Origin: an uncultured Saprospirales bacterium
GTDB lineage: Bacteria; Bacteroidota; Bacteroidia; Chitinophagales; Saprospiraceae
Length of the DNA stretch: 37,821 bases
Direction: 5' to 3'
Assembly (NCBI GenBank): GCA_937864265.1
Contig: CALMIR010000107.1
Coordinates: 1-37,821 of the forward strand
Shown here piece by piece: positions 1 to 7,992 of the stretch (its first letter is position 1; each line of letters opens with the position of its first letter). A program made the position numbers and the translations under genes. The notes below the pieces were generated by a model. The model worked only from the letters and a program-made list of their open reading frames with translations, was not told the origin of the DNA and made no database searches.

Positions 1-761
1 TCGGAGATGAAATCATCTTCTACTGTCATGATGTCCCTGACCTCTTTTTCTTGGGCTGCGGCTTGTAAGCGCCGAATGATGGGACGAAATTTTTCCGGGA
101 AATCTATTTCTTTCACATTCATGATGTGGTGGTTTTCTTGTCTGTTTTCCTGGTCAAATACACTGAGCAACAGTTCCAGTTCATCTCGACGCTTTTTACT
201 CAGGGCAGGAATATTGATAACGATACCTTGATGAAACAGCGCGTCTATGAAATGGTTCTTTTCACCGATCACCTCGCGCGTGTAGCGGTCGCGTATGACT
301 CTGTCCACATTTATTATCGGAATACCTTCAAAGCCCTCTAATCGTTCGCCCAAAAAGTAAAGGGGTAATATGGGAATGCCGCTTTTGTATCGCTTGCCCG
401 CCACATCGGATACCCATTGAAAGAAGTTCTCGTTCATATACTGTTTGCCCAGGTATTTGCGAAAGCGCATGCTCTCGTTGGTGAACTTGGACTTCTGTAT
501 TTCAATGAGGATGATTTTTTCGCTGCCATCAGCCTGGCGGATTTTTGCGGAAAAATCGAGGCGATAAATAGAGAGACTCAAGGCTGTTGTGATCGGGCGA
601 TGCTTTTTCTTTTGATCGATGTCCACACTTAGCTCTTGGGGAAGGAACTCCAACGAAATGATATCCAAACCCGTCACAGCGGAGAGGAATATTTTGGCTA
701 CCTTGTTGTCTTCCAACAAGTACTTGAACACCACATCGTAAATGGGATTGGCTATTTCCAC
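1..761 (-). CDS. PD-(D/E)XK nuclease family transposase/Rpn-like protein, 3' end outside window
   Basis: The frame opens at a GTG at 761 and stays open to the window edge, so the C-terminus is missing. GTG is preferred because an in-frame TAA lies five codons upstream and no ATG lies between. The N-terminus reads VEIANPIYDVVFKYLLEDNK, typical of the PDDEXK_2 (Rpn-like) family. A conserved core follows: a LDFSAKI segment (catalytic Asp) and an EIQKSK segment (the E-x-Q variant of the E-x-K motif), then MRFRKYLGKQYM and GIPILPLYFLGE. Members are nucleases, many mobile and some tied to recombination-promoting activity; which role applies here is unknown. A paralogue with a nonsense codon lies at 36110-36745. 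The family call is firm, the function is not. Confidence 0.82.
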   Translation of the reverse strand, partial: MEIANPIYDVVFKYLLEDNKVAKIFLSAVTGLDIISLEFLPQELSVDIDQKKKHRPITTALSLSIYRLDFSAKIRQADGSEKIILIEIQKSKFTNESMRFRKYLGKQYMNENFFQWVSDVAGKRYKSGIPILPLYFLGERLEGFEGIPIINVDRVIRDRYTREVIGEKNHFIDALFHQGIVINIPALSKKRRDELELLLSVFDQENRQENHHIMNVKEIDFPEKFRPIIRRLQAAAQEKEVRDIMTVEDDFIS

Positions 762-781
762 AGTGAAAACGGGTTAAGATA

Positions 782-812
782 CAAAGATACAGCTTTATGG
801 GCTTCCGATCAA
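782..812 (-). promoter_or_regulatory. Bacteroidota-type promoter of the PD-(D/E)XK gene
   Basis: On the minus strand a TATCTTTG (789-782) matches the -7 consensus TAnnTTTG exactly. A TTG at 812-810 lies 20 nt upstream, the usual distance to the -33 element. The GTG start is about 20 nt downstream. The broken paralogue at 36.1 kb keeps a similar leader but reads TATCTTG here, one T short. Confidence 0.6.
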
Positions 813-851
813 GACCTGTTGTATTTGGGTCACTCTAGTGCTCAAAAGCCC

Positions 852-3800
852 TTACTCTTCCTCCTCCACCGCCTGTTCCAAACGGATGATATTGCCCGCC
901 AGGCGCTTGGCTTCCAATTCGGCATTGCGCCACCATTCTGCGCCCCAAAGGAATAGTACCCGCTCAGCAGGCACAGGCAAGGATTGCCGGGCTTGGTGCT
1001 CCCATTCGTAGTCTGTTGCTTCGTGGTGTGCCTGAAAACCATCTGCCAGCAAAGCAAACGATAATTGTTTTCGCTGGATGGCCCTGATGAACAAAGCGTG
1101 CTGGAAAGCATCCAATTGCAAGCGCCCACTTTGAAAATAGGGCTTCAACGCTTGGGCCGCCGCTTCCAAAAAGGTAGCATTAACCGATTGATCCGCACTG
1201 CTTTTTTCCAACTGATCCTGTGCGCGTTGTACGACAGCTTGGCAGTCATCGGGCGTTTCTGCTTGGATAAAAGCGCAGTAATTGGCCAAAATATACGTAC
1301 CGGGATGATCGACAGCCTGACTCATTTCCGCCAGATCCTTGTTGGGGACAGAATTGAAATAATGCAGCTCCGATTTAGTCATGCCCATCAGCAATTGCAG
1401 GGCAAAAACAGTTGCTTGTTCGTTCAATCGTTTGATATGATCGCTTAATTTTCCGCGCACATTGATCGTGCCAAAGGTGCCTGAAATCATCAACACATCA
1501 AAAGGCTGGCCGCCAACTTCATCTAAACTCAGTATTTGAAGGCCGTTTCGTTCCAGTTGTTGAATGGTTTCTACCCCAGGCGAACGCTTCTGTTTGATGC
1601 GCAGCAGGTAGGAGGCCATCAAGTTGCGCTGCCCTTTGGTGAAACAAACGATGCCTACGGAAGGATAAGTTCTTTGTGGCGTTTTTTGGATGGCATTCAA
1701 TTTTTGGAGTATTTCCACTGTTTCTTCGCCATTGGTTTCGGTATCCTCCTGATAGCGACCATTCACCTGATAAAAATGAAGCTTGTTTTTTTCAAAAACA
1801 GGTGCCCCCAGTAAGAAGTTGCCCAACTGTGGGTTGAACACTTGCGTTAAAGGGCTTTCCACAGCGCCTCTTTTTTTCAAGGCTTCAAAAACAGGCACCG
1901 CTCCAATAGCCTGAGTGCCTAAAAAAACGACCTTTTTAGCCAAGCTGCTCAATACAGCTGCCTCAGCAGGGTGGATGTAATGGGCCTCATCCACGATCAG
2001 GTAGTCGAATACGACTGCCTGCCGGGCAAATAGTAAGATGGCCAAACTAGGCGTCATCAACAATGCCGGAACGATATGGGTAACGTCGGCGGCACTTTGG
2101 TCGAAAAGCGTTTTCAAAGACATGACCGCTGTGTCAACATCTCTTTTTGCAAGAATCGTATCATAGGCTTTTCGCTGCTGCTTGATGCTCCTGATGGCTT
2201 TTTCGCGTTCTTTCATCCAGGTGTTTAATATAGCAGCGGGCATCATTTGCCGAATTTTAGCTACCAGATCGGAATATTCCTGCAAAATTTCGGTAGAAAA
2301 AGGCAGTACCGGCTCATAAGTGTTGTTGAGGCAGTGATAAAAAAACCAACTGTCAAAAGCCGTTTCCCAATTTTGGGGTTGTATTTTGATCAGTGCCCGC
2401 ACCAATCGCCGGGTTTCTTCAGTCAATTGCAGCCAATGTTTTTGCCAATCATAGAACACCTCAAAATCGGTCAGGCTCCTAAAAGTGCCTTGCAAGCGTT
2501 CCATACATTCTTCCAGGAAGCGCTGGCGCTTGGAAATCGTCAGGTTGTTGTTACTGATGGGCAATTGGTACAAACCGGCTTCATTGATTTGATCCACCAA
2601 TTGGTCGAGGTCATTTTCCAGTTTCTCAATCTGATCTTTTACGCCCAGCTTGGGATTGACTGTTTTATGGCTGAGTCGGCTGACTTCTTCCTGTAAATGA
2701 TCCTGTAGCTGAAAACGCCAGTTTTGTAGCGCCTTTTCAAAGGACAAAATTTGTTGCCAGGCATCGGATACACTCGGGTTTTGTTCGGCGGATGAAAACT
2801 GGAAATCAAAATAAGCACTTGATTCATAGCTTTTTTTAATTTGCTCGTAGCTAGCCAAAAATTGAGCGCGCGCCTGCATTAACTTTTTAGAGCGGCCAGA
2901 AACCGCCGATTTTAGCTGAAGCGAAAAATTGGAGGCCTGCTCAAAACTATCTCCAAAATGCAATTTGTGGTCGGCCACCTGATCTTTTATCGCCGCCAAT
3001 TGGCGGGCAAAATCGTGGTAATACCATTCATAATGGGCAAACAATTGCTCCGCGTACAGGCTCACCCCTTGAGCCATGCGATGCTGCAGCAACTGGCCTT
3101 TGTCCAAAAATGATCGGACCTGTTTTTCAATAAAATCCCGCGCATCGGCCTTTTCCAAATGCAAAAAAATGCCGGAGTGTAAGTCGTTCAATGCGTGTTT
3201 GAGTGTGCCTATGGGCGCATAGAGTTGGCGCGATTGCTCCAAAATCGGCCGCAAGCGTTCGTATTCCGAAGTGGTAAAAGTATAATCTTGAGGATTTAGT
3301 TGGGCGCTGAGTACTTCTTTTCCTTCTGTTTTACTGCTTTTTAAATACGTGCCCAGGGTGTTGACCCAGCTTTGCTCGTAAAAAACGGGGTTCCTGGAAT
3401 TGTGATAAGCCTGATCCAGTTTTTGTCTAATCCTCCAGGCCTTATCCAAGGCTATTTGATACCCTTTTTCATCAAAAGGGGGTAATTCGGGCGCTTTGCT
3501 CTGGAATATGGATTTCAAAATCTCCAAAAACAAGGTGCTATCTTGAACCGCATCCCTCAGCAGGAAAGTGAGTTTGGCAATACCCGATTGATCCAGCCGC
3601 TTTTGCAAAAGCAAGAGGTTACTCATTTTAGAAGAAACCAATAGGCATTTTTTATTATTGGACAAGGCATTGATCAACAAATTGGCGGCGGTTTGGGACT
3701 TGCCCGTTTCTGCCTGGCCGTTGATCAAGCTAACCCTATTTTCGCGGATACGCTTCCAAGCCGTGGCTTGCTCTGGCGTTTGGGGATAAAACACAAAAGG

Positions 3801-4538
3801 ATGCCCAAAATCTTCCGTTTCAACCGAAGCTGTTTCCCGTTCCGGGTACAGCACAGCCTGCGCTTCAATCGGAAAAGTGCTGATAGCTCCCGACCAGTAA
3901 ATAGCCCCGCACTCAGGAATGGATAGCAGCGCTTCAGCATCCAATGCGGACCTTAGGTTCACTTGTGAAATGGCCTGCCCCAGTTCTAGCTCAGAACTGA
4001 TTTGTTGACAAAGGTTGATCAGTTCCTGACCAGTGATGATGCCATCTCTGAAATATTTCTCGTACAGGGGTAAAAAATCCTGCTGGTACTGCTGCCGGAA
4101 ATATGTAATTAAAAAAGGGTTGATATCGATTTGTTCCCCTGCCGTTCTGGACAAAGTCCACTCGCCAGTTGGGCGGCTTCCGGGTTCGAGCCGCAAACGC
4201 CACAGCAGTAGCGGCGCAACGATGGGTTCTGCTGCATTTTGAACAAAAAGCGGAAAGCCCATGGCCAGGGTATTGATGCCATTGAGGCGCTCGTCGTTCT
4301 TAGATTCAAAAAAAAAGTGTTGTAACAACTCCGCCGACTGCGTAGAAGGTTTGAGGGTGATTTTGAAAGACTTACCGCCGATGAATTTTTCCAACAAAGA
4401 AGTGGCAAGCGTCAATTGATGATCGTCCAGGCTATCTAAATCCATCTTTTTGACCCCAGAAGCGAGCATATTCTTAAAAATATGCCACACATTCGCCTCA
4501 AAAAAGGACAACGGTGTTTGATCCGCTGTGTACTGCAT
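852..4538 (-). CDS. Superfamily I DNA/RNA helicase-like ATPase with degenerate Vsr-like C-terminal domain
   Basis: This 1228-residue protein has an N-terminal region of about 250 residues that I do not recognise. A Walker A motif follows (GQAETGKS, residues 274-281), then a long, probably helical insert (about 380-780) with many Gln/Glu/Leu. The Walker B is VDEAH near residue 850, followed by the second RecA-like domain with VGIVCFTKGQRNLMASYLL and a LSLDEVGGQPFDVLMISG segment. The latter stands where SF1 helicases of the AAA_11/AAA_12 type have their Q-G-x-E/D motif. The last 80 residues (LLADGFQAHH, then LFLWGAEWWRNAELE) resemble the Vsr-like endonuclease domain found after such helicases, but the usual acidic I-E-C-D pattern reads LLAD. 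Such helicase-nuclease proteins are often found in defence loci; that role here is inference. The ATPase call is secure. Confidence 0.8.
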   Translation of the reverse strand: MQYTADQTPLSFFEANVWHIFKNMLASGVKKMDLDSLDDHQLTLATSLLEKFIGGKSFKITLKPSTQSAELLQHFFFESKNDERLNGINTLAMGFPLFVQNAAEPIVAPLLLWRLRLEPGSRPTGEWTLSRTAGEQIDINPFLITYFRQQYQQDFLPLYEKYFRDGIITGQELINLCQQISSELELGQAISQVNLRSALDAEALLSIPECGAIYWSGAISTFPIEAQAVLYPERETASVETEDFGHPFVFYPQTPEQATAWKRIRENRVSLINGQAETGKSQTAANLLINALSNNKKCLLVSSKMSNLLLLQKRLDQSGIAKLTFLLRDAVQDSTLFLEILKSIFQSKAPELPPFDEKGYQIALDKAWRIRQKLDQAYHNSRNPVFYEQSWVNTLGTYLKSSKTEGKEVLSAQLNPQDYTFTTSEYERLRPILEQSRQLYAPIGTLKHALNDLHSGIFLHLEKADARDFIEKQVRSFLDKGQLLQHRMAQGVSLYAEQLFAHYEWYYHDFARQLAAIKDQVADHKLHFGDSFEQASNFSLQLKSAVSGRSKKLMQARAQFLASYEQIKKSYESSAYFDFQFSSAEQNPSVSDAWQQILSFEKALQNWRFQLQDHLQEEVSRLSHKTVNPKLGVKDQIEKLENDLDQLVDQINEAGLYQLPISNNNLTISKRQRFLEECMERLQGTFRSLTDFEVFYDWQKHWLQLTEETRRLVRALIKIQPQNWETAFDSWFFYHCLNNTYEPVLPFSTEILQEYSDLVAKIRQMMPAAILNTWMKEREKAIRSIKQQRKAYDTILAKRDVDTAVMSLKTLFDQSAADVTHIVPALLMTPSLAILLFARQAVVFDYLIVDEAHYIHPAEAAVLSSLAKKVVFLGTQAIGAVPVFEALKKRGAVESPLTQVFNPQLGNFLLGAPVFEKNKLHFYQVNGRYQEDTETNGEETVEILQKLNAIQKTPQRTYPSVGIVCFTKGQRNLMASYLLRIKQKRSPGVETIQQLERNGLQILSLDEVGGQPFDVLMISGTFGTINVRGKLSDHIKRLNEQATVFALQLLMGMTKSELHYFNSVPNKDLAEMSQAVDHPGTYILANYCAFIQAETPDDCQAVVQRAQDQLEKSSADQSVNATFLEAAAQALKPYFQSGRLQLDAFQHALFIRAIQRKQLSFALLADGFQAHHEATDYEWEHQARQSLPVPAERVLFLWGAEWWRNAELEAKRLAGNIIRLEQAVEEEE

Positions 4539-4755
4539 TTGCTGTTGGTTTTATATCCTGTTATCGAATGGGTCAAATATATTAAATCTTTGCCGGGAAA
4601 AGGTAGCCTTTGCTGATTATGAAAGCTTTAGCCTGATCATTTTGATTAAACAAATCGGGAAAAGCACAAAATTGCCACTGCAAAAATTTGGCAATACTGC
4701 GTTAAAGATTTGAAAAAAACGATCAATAAATCTAATTTACTGCTTGATAACCAAA

Positions 4756-4763
4756 TACTTTTG
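4756..4763 (+). promoter_or_regulatory. Candidate -7 box for the PAS-AraC gene
   Basis: TACTTTTG matches TAnnTTTG exactly, about 70 nt before the ATG at 4835, in the AT-rich gap 4539-4834. No convincing -33 TTG is found at the usual spacing, so this is tentative. The rest of the gap shows no gene. Confidence 0.3.
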
Positions 4764-4834
4764 TTTTGTTTAAAGATTTTTTAGCCAAAGTAATATTTCA
4801 TTAAACAAAACTAAAATTCTGACATAAATAGACA

Positions 4835-5605
4835 ATGATTCCAAGCATAGCAGTTATCCTTACCGATGCACAAAGAAAGATACTTTGGGTCAACGAAGAT
4901 TTTACACACATAACGGGTTATACCCTTTTAGAGGTTGTTGGAAAAAAACCCAGCTTATTGCAAGGGCCAGCCACAGACAAAGCAGCCATCGAACGTATGC
5001 GCCAAAACTTGGAAAATCACATTTCTTTTCGGGAAACCATTACCAACTACCGTAAAAATGGCGAGCCTTATCCTTGCCGACTCGTGATTCATCCCGTTTT
5101 TGACGACAGCCACAATTTGGTTAATTACATCGCTTTTGAAGTAGATGGCAACGAGGTGAAAGAGGAGTACAGCATTCCGCTGTTACAAGTGCGGGAAAAG
5201 TACAGCAGCAGCAGCCTGAGAGGCATCGATGAATTGAAGTTGTTTTTCCGGTTTAAAAACTTGTTAGAAAAAGAAAATTGGTACAGTATGCCAGATTTTT
5301 CGCTTAAAATGGCTGCCGATAAACTACAAACCAACACCAAGTACCTTTCCCAAGTAGTCAATATTCATAGCAACGTTAATTTTCAGACCTTTGTGAATAC
5401 CTACCGCGTCAAGGAGGCTAAAAAACGCATGCTGGACGGCGACCACGACAATCTCACCCTTTTTGGTATAGCCCGGCAATGTGGTTTTCACAACAAATCT
5501 ACTTTTTACAAGGTCTTTAAGGAAATAACGGGTCATACCCCTCGCTATTTCCTTAAAGAGCGTAAAAAGCTGATTAAGCCCGTTTCAGAAAATGGCGTAC
5601 GGTAG
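4835..5605 (+). CDS. PAS domain-AraC family transcriptional regulator
   Basis: A 256-residue cytoplasmic one-component regulator. Residues 1-110 form a PAS domain (ILTDAQRKILWVNEDFTHIT, then GKKPSLLQG at 36-44 and YRKNGEPYPC). Residues about 148-245 form an AraC-type double helix-turn-helix ending in GIARQCGFHNKSTFYKVFKE and TGHTPRYF, the classic second-HTH signature. The GKKPSLLQG stretch lies where LOV photoreceptors have G-x-N-C-R-F-L-Q, but the flavin-binding Cys is Pro, so this is best read as an ordinary sensory PAS with unknown ligand. The gene is convergent with the doxX/msr operon and the two 3' ends overlap by 32 bp, so the coding sequences share DNA. Its targets cannot be told from sequence. 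Confidence 0.9.
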   Translation: MIPSIAVILTDAQRKILWVNEDFTHITGYTLLEVVGKKPSLLQGPATDKAAIERMRQNLENHISFRETITNYRKNGEPYPCRLVIHPVFDDSHNLVNYIAFEVDGNEVKEEYSIPLLQVREKYSSSSLRGIDELKLFFRFKNLLEKENWYSMPDFSLKMAADKLQTNTKYLSQVVNIHSNVNFQTFVNTYRVKEAKKRMLDGDHDNLTLFGIARQCGFHNKSTFYKVFKEITGHTPRYFLKERKKLIKPVSENGVR

Positions 5606-5975
5606 AAACAGCTTGAGCGCGATGCAAAAACAATACGATCAAGCAGCTCACAAATACGACAACAGCCAGTATAAACAAAGTACCGCCGTCTCCCTGAACT
5701 TCTACCCCCAATTGGGTCAGGTGGGCCATAAGCGCCCCTGAAATAATGCCCAAGCCGCCAAGCGCGCCTAGCCAAGCCGTTCTAGGAACAATCAACAAGA
5801 TACTAATGACCAACTCTGCAACGCCAGTTCCGATGCGCCCCCAAGGCTCCATACCCAATTGGCTGAAAATATATACGCTGTCGGGATGGGCCGTAAATTT
5901 AAAGTACAGGGTTTGAACCAACACACCGGCAGCAATCAGCCGGAACACCCAGGAAAGCAAGTTTTTCGTTTTCAT
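5574..5975 (-). CDS. DoxX family membrane protein
   Basis: A 133-residue, four-helix inner-membrane protein beginning MKTKNLLSWVFRLIAAGVLV, with the DoxX-like pattern of an N-terminal helix, a KFTAHPDS loop, a GIGTGVAELVISILL helix and two further helices. DoxX proteins are small membrane proteins linked to quinone or thiol redox work. I chose the ATG at 5975 because it overlaps the TGA of the upstream msr gene (TGATG), a typical translational coupling; a TTG one codon upstream is less likely. The 3' end overlaps the convergent PAS-AraC gene. Coupling to a methionine sulfoxide reductase suggests it helps supply reducing power to it, which is inference. Confidence 0.85.
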   Translation of the reverse strand: MKTKNLLSWVFRLIAAGVLVQTLYFKFTAHPDSVYIFSQLGMEPWGRIGTGVAELVISILLIVPRTAWLGALGGLGIISGALMAHLTQLGVEVQGDGGTLFILAVVVFVSCLIVLFLHRAQAVSTVRHFLKRA

Positions 5976-7075
5976 CAATGTTTGTATTTATCTTTTAATA
6001 AGTTAGGAAAGGTCTTTTCTACTTTTTCCACCTTAGGGCGGCTGATGCGCTGTACATAAGGATTTTCAGGATGGGCTTCGTAGTAATCCTGATGATAGGC
6101 TTCGGCTACCCAAAATGCTTGATAAGGTTTCACTTCTGTGACGATAGGATCGGGAAATTTACTGGCTCCGGTCAGTTTATTGATCGCCTTATTAGCTGCT
6201 TTTTTCTGCTCATTGCTGTGGTAAAAAATGGCAGAGCGATATTGTGGCCCTATATCCGGCCCCTGGCGATTCAATTGAGTGGGATCGTGCGCCACAAAAA
6301 ACACCTCCAGCAAAGTTTTGTAATCTACCAGGGTCGAATCGAAGTAAATCATAATGGCTTCGGCATGCCCGGTGCTGGCCCTTCCAACTTCTTCATAGGT
6401 CGGATAGGTTTCCTCCCCGCCGGAATAGCCGCTGATGACGTCTATCACACCATTGATGCGATCAAAAGCCGCTTCGGTACACCAAAAGCAGCCCCCGGCA
6501 AAGGTAGCCACACTGTATTGCTCATAACCTTTGCCTTTAACGTATGCGTCAATGGGCTGGATTTCCGTATTTTTTGGAGCTGTTTCTGTTGCTGCTTCCT
6601 CTGGAACAAAACTGAGGCTTACCGAATTGACGCAGTGCCGGGTTTGCTTACCGGTAAAGCCTTCACCAAAAAAGACATGCCCCAAATGGCCATCGCAGTT
6701 GGCACAAACGATTTCGGTGCGTTGCCCATCGGCATCCGGCAATTCCTTGACGTTATCCGCTATCATATCATCAAAACTAGGCCACCCAGTGCCGCTGTCA
6801 AATTTATCCGAGGAGCGAAACAAGGGCAGGTTGCACTGTTTGCAAATGTAAATGCCTTGCTCTTTGTAATTGTGAAAAGCACCGGAAAAGGCCCACTCCG
6901 TTCCTTTTCGCAAAATGACCTTTTTCTCGTCGTCGCTCAAGACATTATACTTGGCGGGATCGGTGATGACTTCGGGAAGGTCTTCTAGCCCAAGGGATTC
7001 CATGTTTTTATTTTGGGCACAGGCATTAAACAAAAGGCTGACAAATAGCAGCGTGAAAAAAGAAGATAACTTCAT
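5975..7075 (-). CDS. msrBA: Lipoprotein methionine sulfoxide reductase, MsrB-MsrA fusion
   Basis: This 366-residue bifunctional enzyme reduces both methionine sulfoxide diastereomers. Residues 1-19 are a lipoprotein signal peptide (SLLFNAC, Cys19), placing it outside the cytoplasm. MsrB comes first: zinc-binding CxxC pairs at 78-81 and 124-127, GWPSF at 97-101, and catalytic Cys148 in RHCVNS. MsrA follows from about 185, with catalytic Cys196 in GCFWCTE, GYSGG, and the DPTQLNRQGPDIGPQYRSAI block. The order B then A is the reverse of the PilB type. The usual MsrB resolving Cys (SGCGWPSF) is Thr96 here, and there is no C-terminal Cys pair after MsrA, so recycling probably depends on an external reductant. 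It is the first gene of an operon with doxX. The assignment is firm. Confidence 0.95.
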   Translation of the reverse strand: MKLSSFFTLLFVSLLFNACAQNKNMESLGLEDLPEVITDPAKYNVLSDDEKKVILRKGTEWAFSGAFHNYKEQGIYICKQCNLPLFRSSDKFDSGTGWPSFDDMIADNVKELPDADGQRTEIVCANCDGHLGHVFFGEGFTGKQTRHCVNSVSLSFVPEEAATETAPKNTEIQPIDAYVKGKGYEQYSVATFAGGCFWCTEAAFDRINGVIDVISGYSGGEETYPTYEEVGRASTGHAEAIMIYFDSTLVDYKTLLEVFFVAHDPTQLNRQGPDIGPQYRSAIFYHSNEQKKAANKAINKLTGASKFPDPIVTEVKPYQAFWVAEAYHQDYYEAHPENPYVQRISRPKVEKVEKTFPNLLKDKYKH

Positions 7076-7170
7076 GTTTAAATGGATTTAACTTGTGGTA
7101 CCAAATAATGATTAAAAAAGTAGCTGTACTCCAAATGTAACCTTTTTATGTCCTATAAGTTTGATACCGA

Positions 7171-7198
7171 CAAAGTTAAGCCCACCCACCCTACTCAA
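7171..7198 (-). promoter_or_regulatory. Candidate promoter for msrBA-doxX
   Basis: On the minus strand TAACTTTG (7178-7171) matches TAnnTTTG, with TTG at 7198-7196 and a 17-nt spacer. A second exact -7 match, TACATTTG at 7139-7132, lies nearer the gene but lacks a clear -33 box. Either could drive the operon. Confidence 0.4.
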
Positions 7199-7600
7199 TT
7201 GTCGCGGTGGAGCTATTTTTATAGCTAGTGTTGAGGTTATAAGTAATCACCCAAAATCATTCGACACTTTTCATCTGTGGAAGGTATCGGATAATTTACT
7301 ACTTAAAATACCACCACTTCGCGCTTCACTTCAAAGAAATCGGGTATTTGCATCCAAAAAGCCCCCAAAAAGGGTTATAAACCAGATAAAGCCTTTGAAG
7401 AACCCCAAAGGGGTGGCTGGATTAATTACCAAAGTAGGGCAATTACGTTCGTTGGTGTTCTGTCACCGCTTAGCGGTTCAAAGGTCTGCTGGAATGGAAG
7501 GGCGCAAGTATGGAAAGGATACAAGGAAGTCTTTGTGCTTCCCGATTTTGCAGTGCTTCATGGGAACGGAATGACAAATCCGGTGGAGCTGACAAACCAT

Positions 7601-7633
7601 ATTTAGCGGGTCACTTCGAGTGCCCCGCTAAAT
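7601..7633. repeat. Long near-perfect hairpin
   Basis: ATTTAGCGGG (7601-7610) pairs with CCCGCTAAAT (7624-7633), and the interior CACT/AGTG pairs again around a TCG loop, giving 14 base pairs with one mismatch. It sits inside the repeat island, far from any gene end, so a plain terminator role is unlikely. Confidence 0.6.
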
Positions 7634-7690
7634 TGTGGAAATGTCTTTTGAGTGCTTTTTGTGCTGGAATGAGCCTTGCCTTGAGCCGTT

Positions 7691-7800
7691 AAGATAGCGC
7701 TACGCTGTAGCGCGCGGTCTAGGCTATATCGGGGCAACAGAGATACCGTTCCGCTGGAACGACTGGGTTAGCACGCTGGCAGGGCTATATCGGGGAATAT
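7691..7800 (+). repeat. GCT-triloop hairpin unit, copy 1
   Basis: The unit holds two hairpins with a GCT triloop: GCGCTAC-GCT-GTAGCGC (7697-7713) and CGTTCC-GCT-GGAACG (7747-7761). Each is followed within about 40 nt by the box GGCTATATCGGGG (7722-7734 and 7783-7795). The same unit recurs at 24979-25080 with stems altered on both sides. No coding potential is seen. Confidence 0.6.
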
Positions 7801-7884
7801 AAAGGCGCTGGAATGGAAAAGATACAAGGAAGCCTTTGTGTTCTCTTGTGGATTTTGTGGTTTTAATGAGCCCTGCTTTCTTTG

Positions 7885-7992
7885 AACCACACCCGCCTAT
7901 GCAGTCGCCTGCCCGGCCCGCCCGCCCGAATCAATCCGGGCGGTATGAGCTGATGCCGATACGCTTCAGTGGAACGGACGGGGGCAAGAAAA
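7885..7992 (+). repeat. GC-rich structured repeat, diverged copy C
   Basis: This stretch aligns along its length with the elements at 14251-14368 and 25293-25410 (ACCCGCCT, CAGTCGCC, GCCCGGCCCG, CCGATACGCT, GGACGGGGGCA) but with many substitutions. The CCGCCCG/CGGGCGG stem is intact, and the second stem is shortened to CTGA/TCAG around the conserved CCGATACGCT loop. Confidence 0.6.

Noticed and set aside
842-1129. Second frame over the end of the helicase gene
   Set aside because: It lies in a different frame of the same strand inside conserved helicase sequence and has no family features.
4835-5160. PAS domain as a LOV blue-light sensor
   Set aside because: The essential flavin-linking Cys is replaced by Pro, and generic PAS domains often have a similar stretch.
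6071-6988. A 305-codon open frame antisense to msrBA
   Set aside because: It is the mirror frame of a strongly conserved enzyme gene; open antisense frames follow from the codon usage of the real gene.
7161-7574. A 137-codon open frame in the repeat island
   Set aside because: Its residues show no family resemblance or domain pattern, it overlaps the direct repeat and the candidate msr promoter region, and the surrounding sequence is repeat-derived.
7691-7800. Hairpin units as a CRISPR array
   Set aside because: Repeats are few, imperfect and irregularly spaced, with no cas genes.
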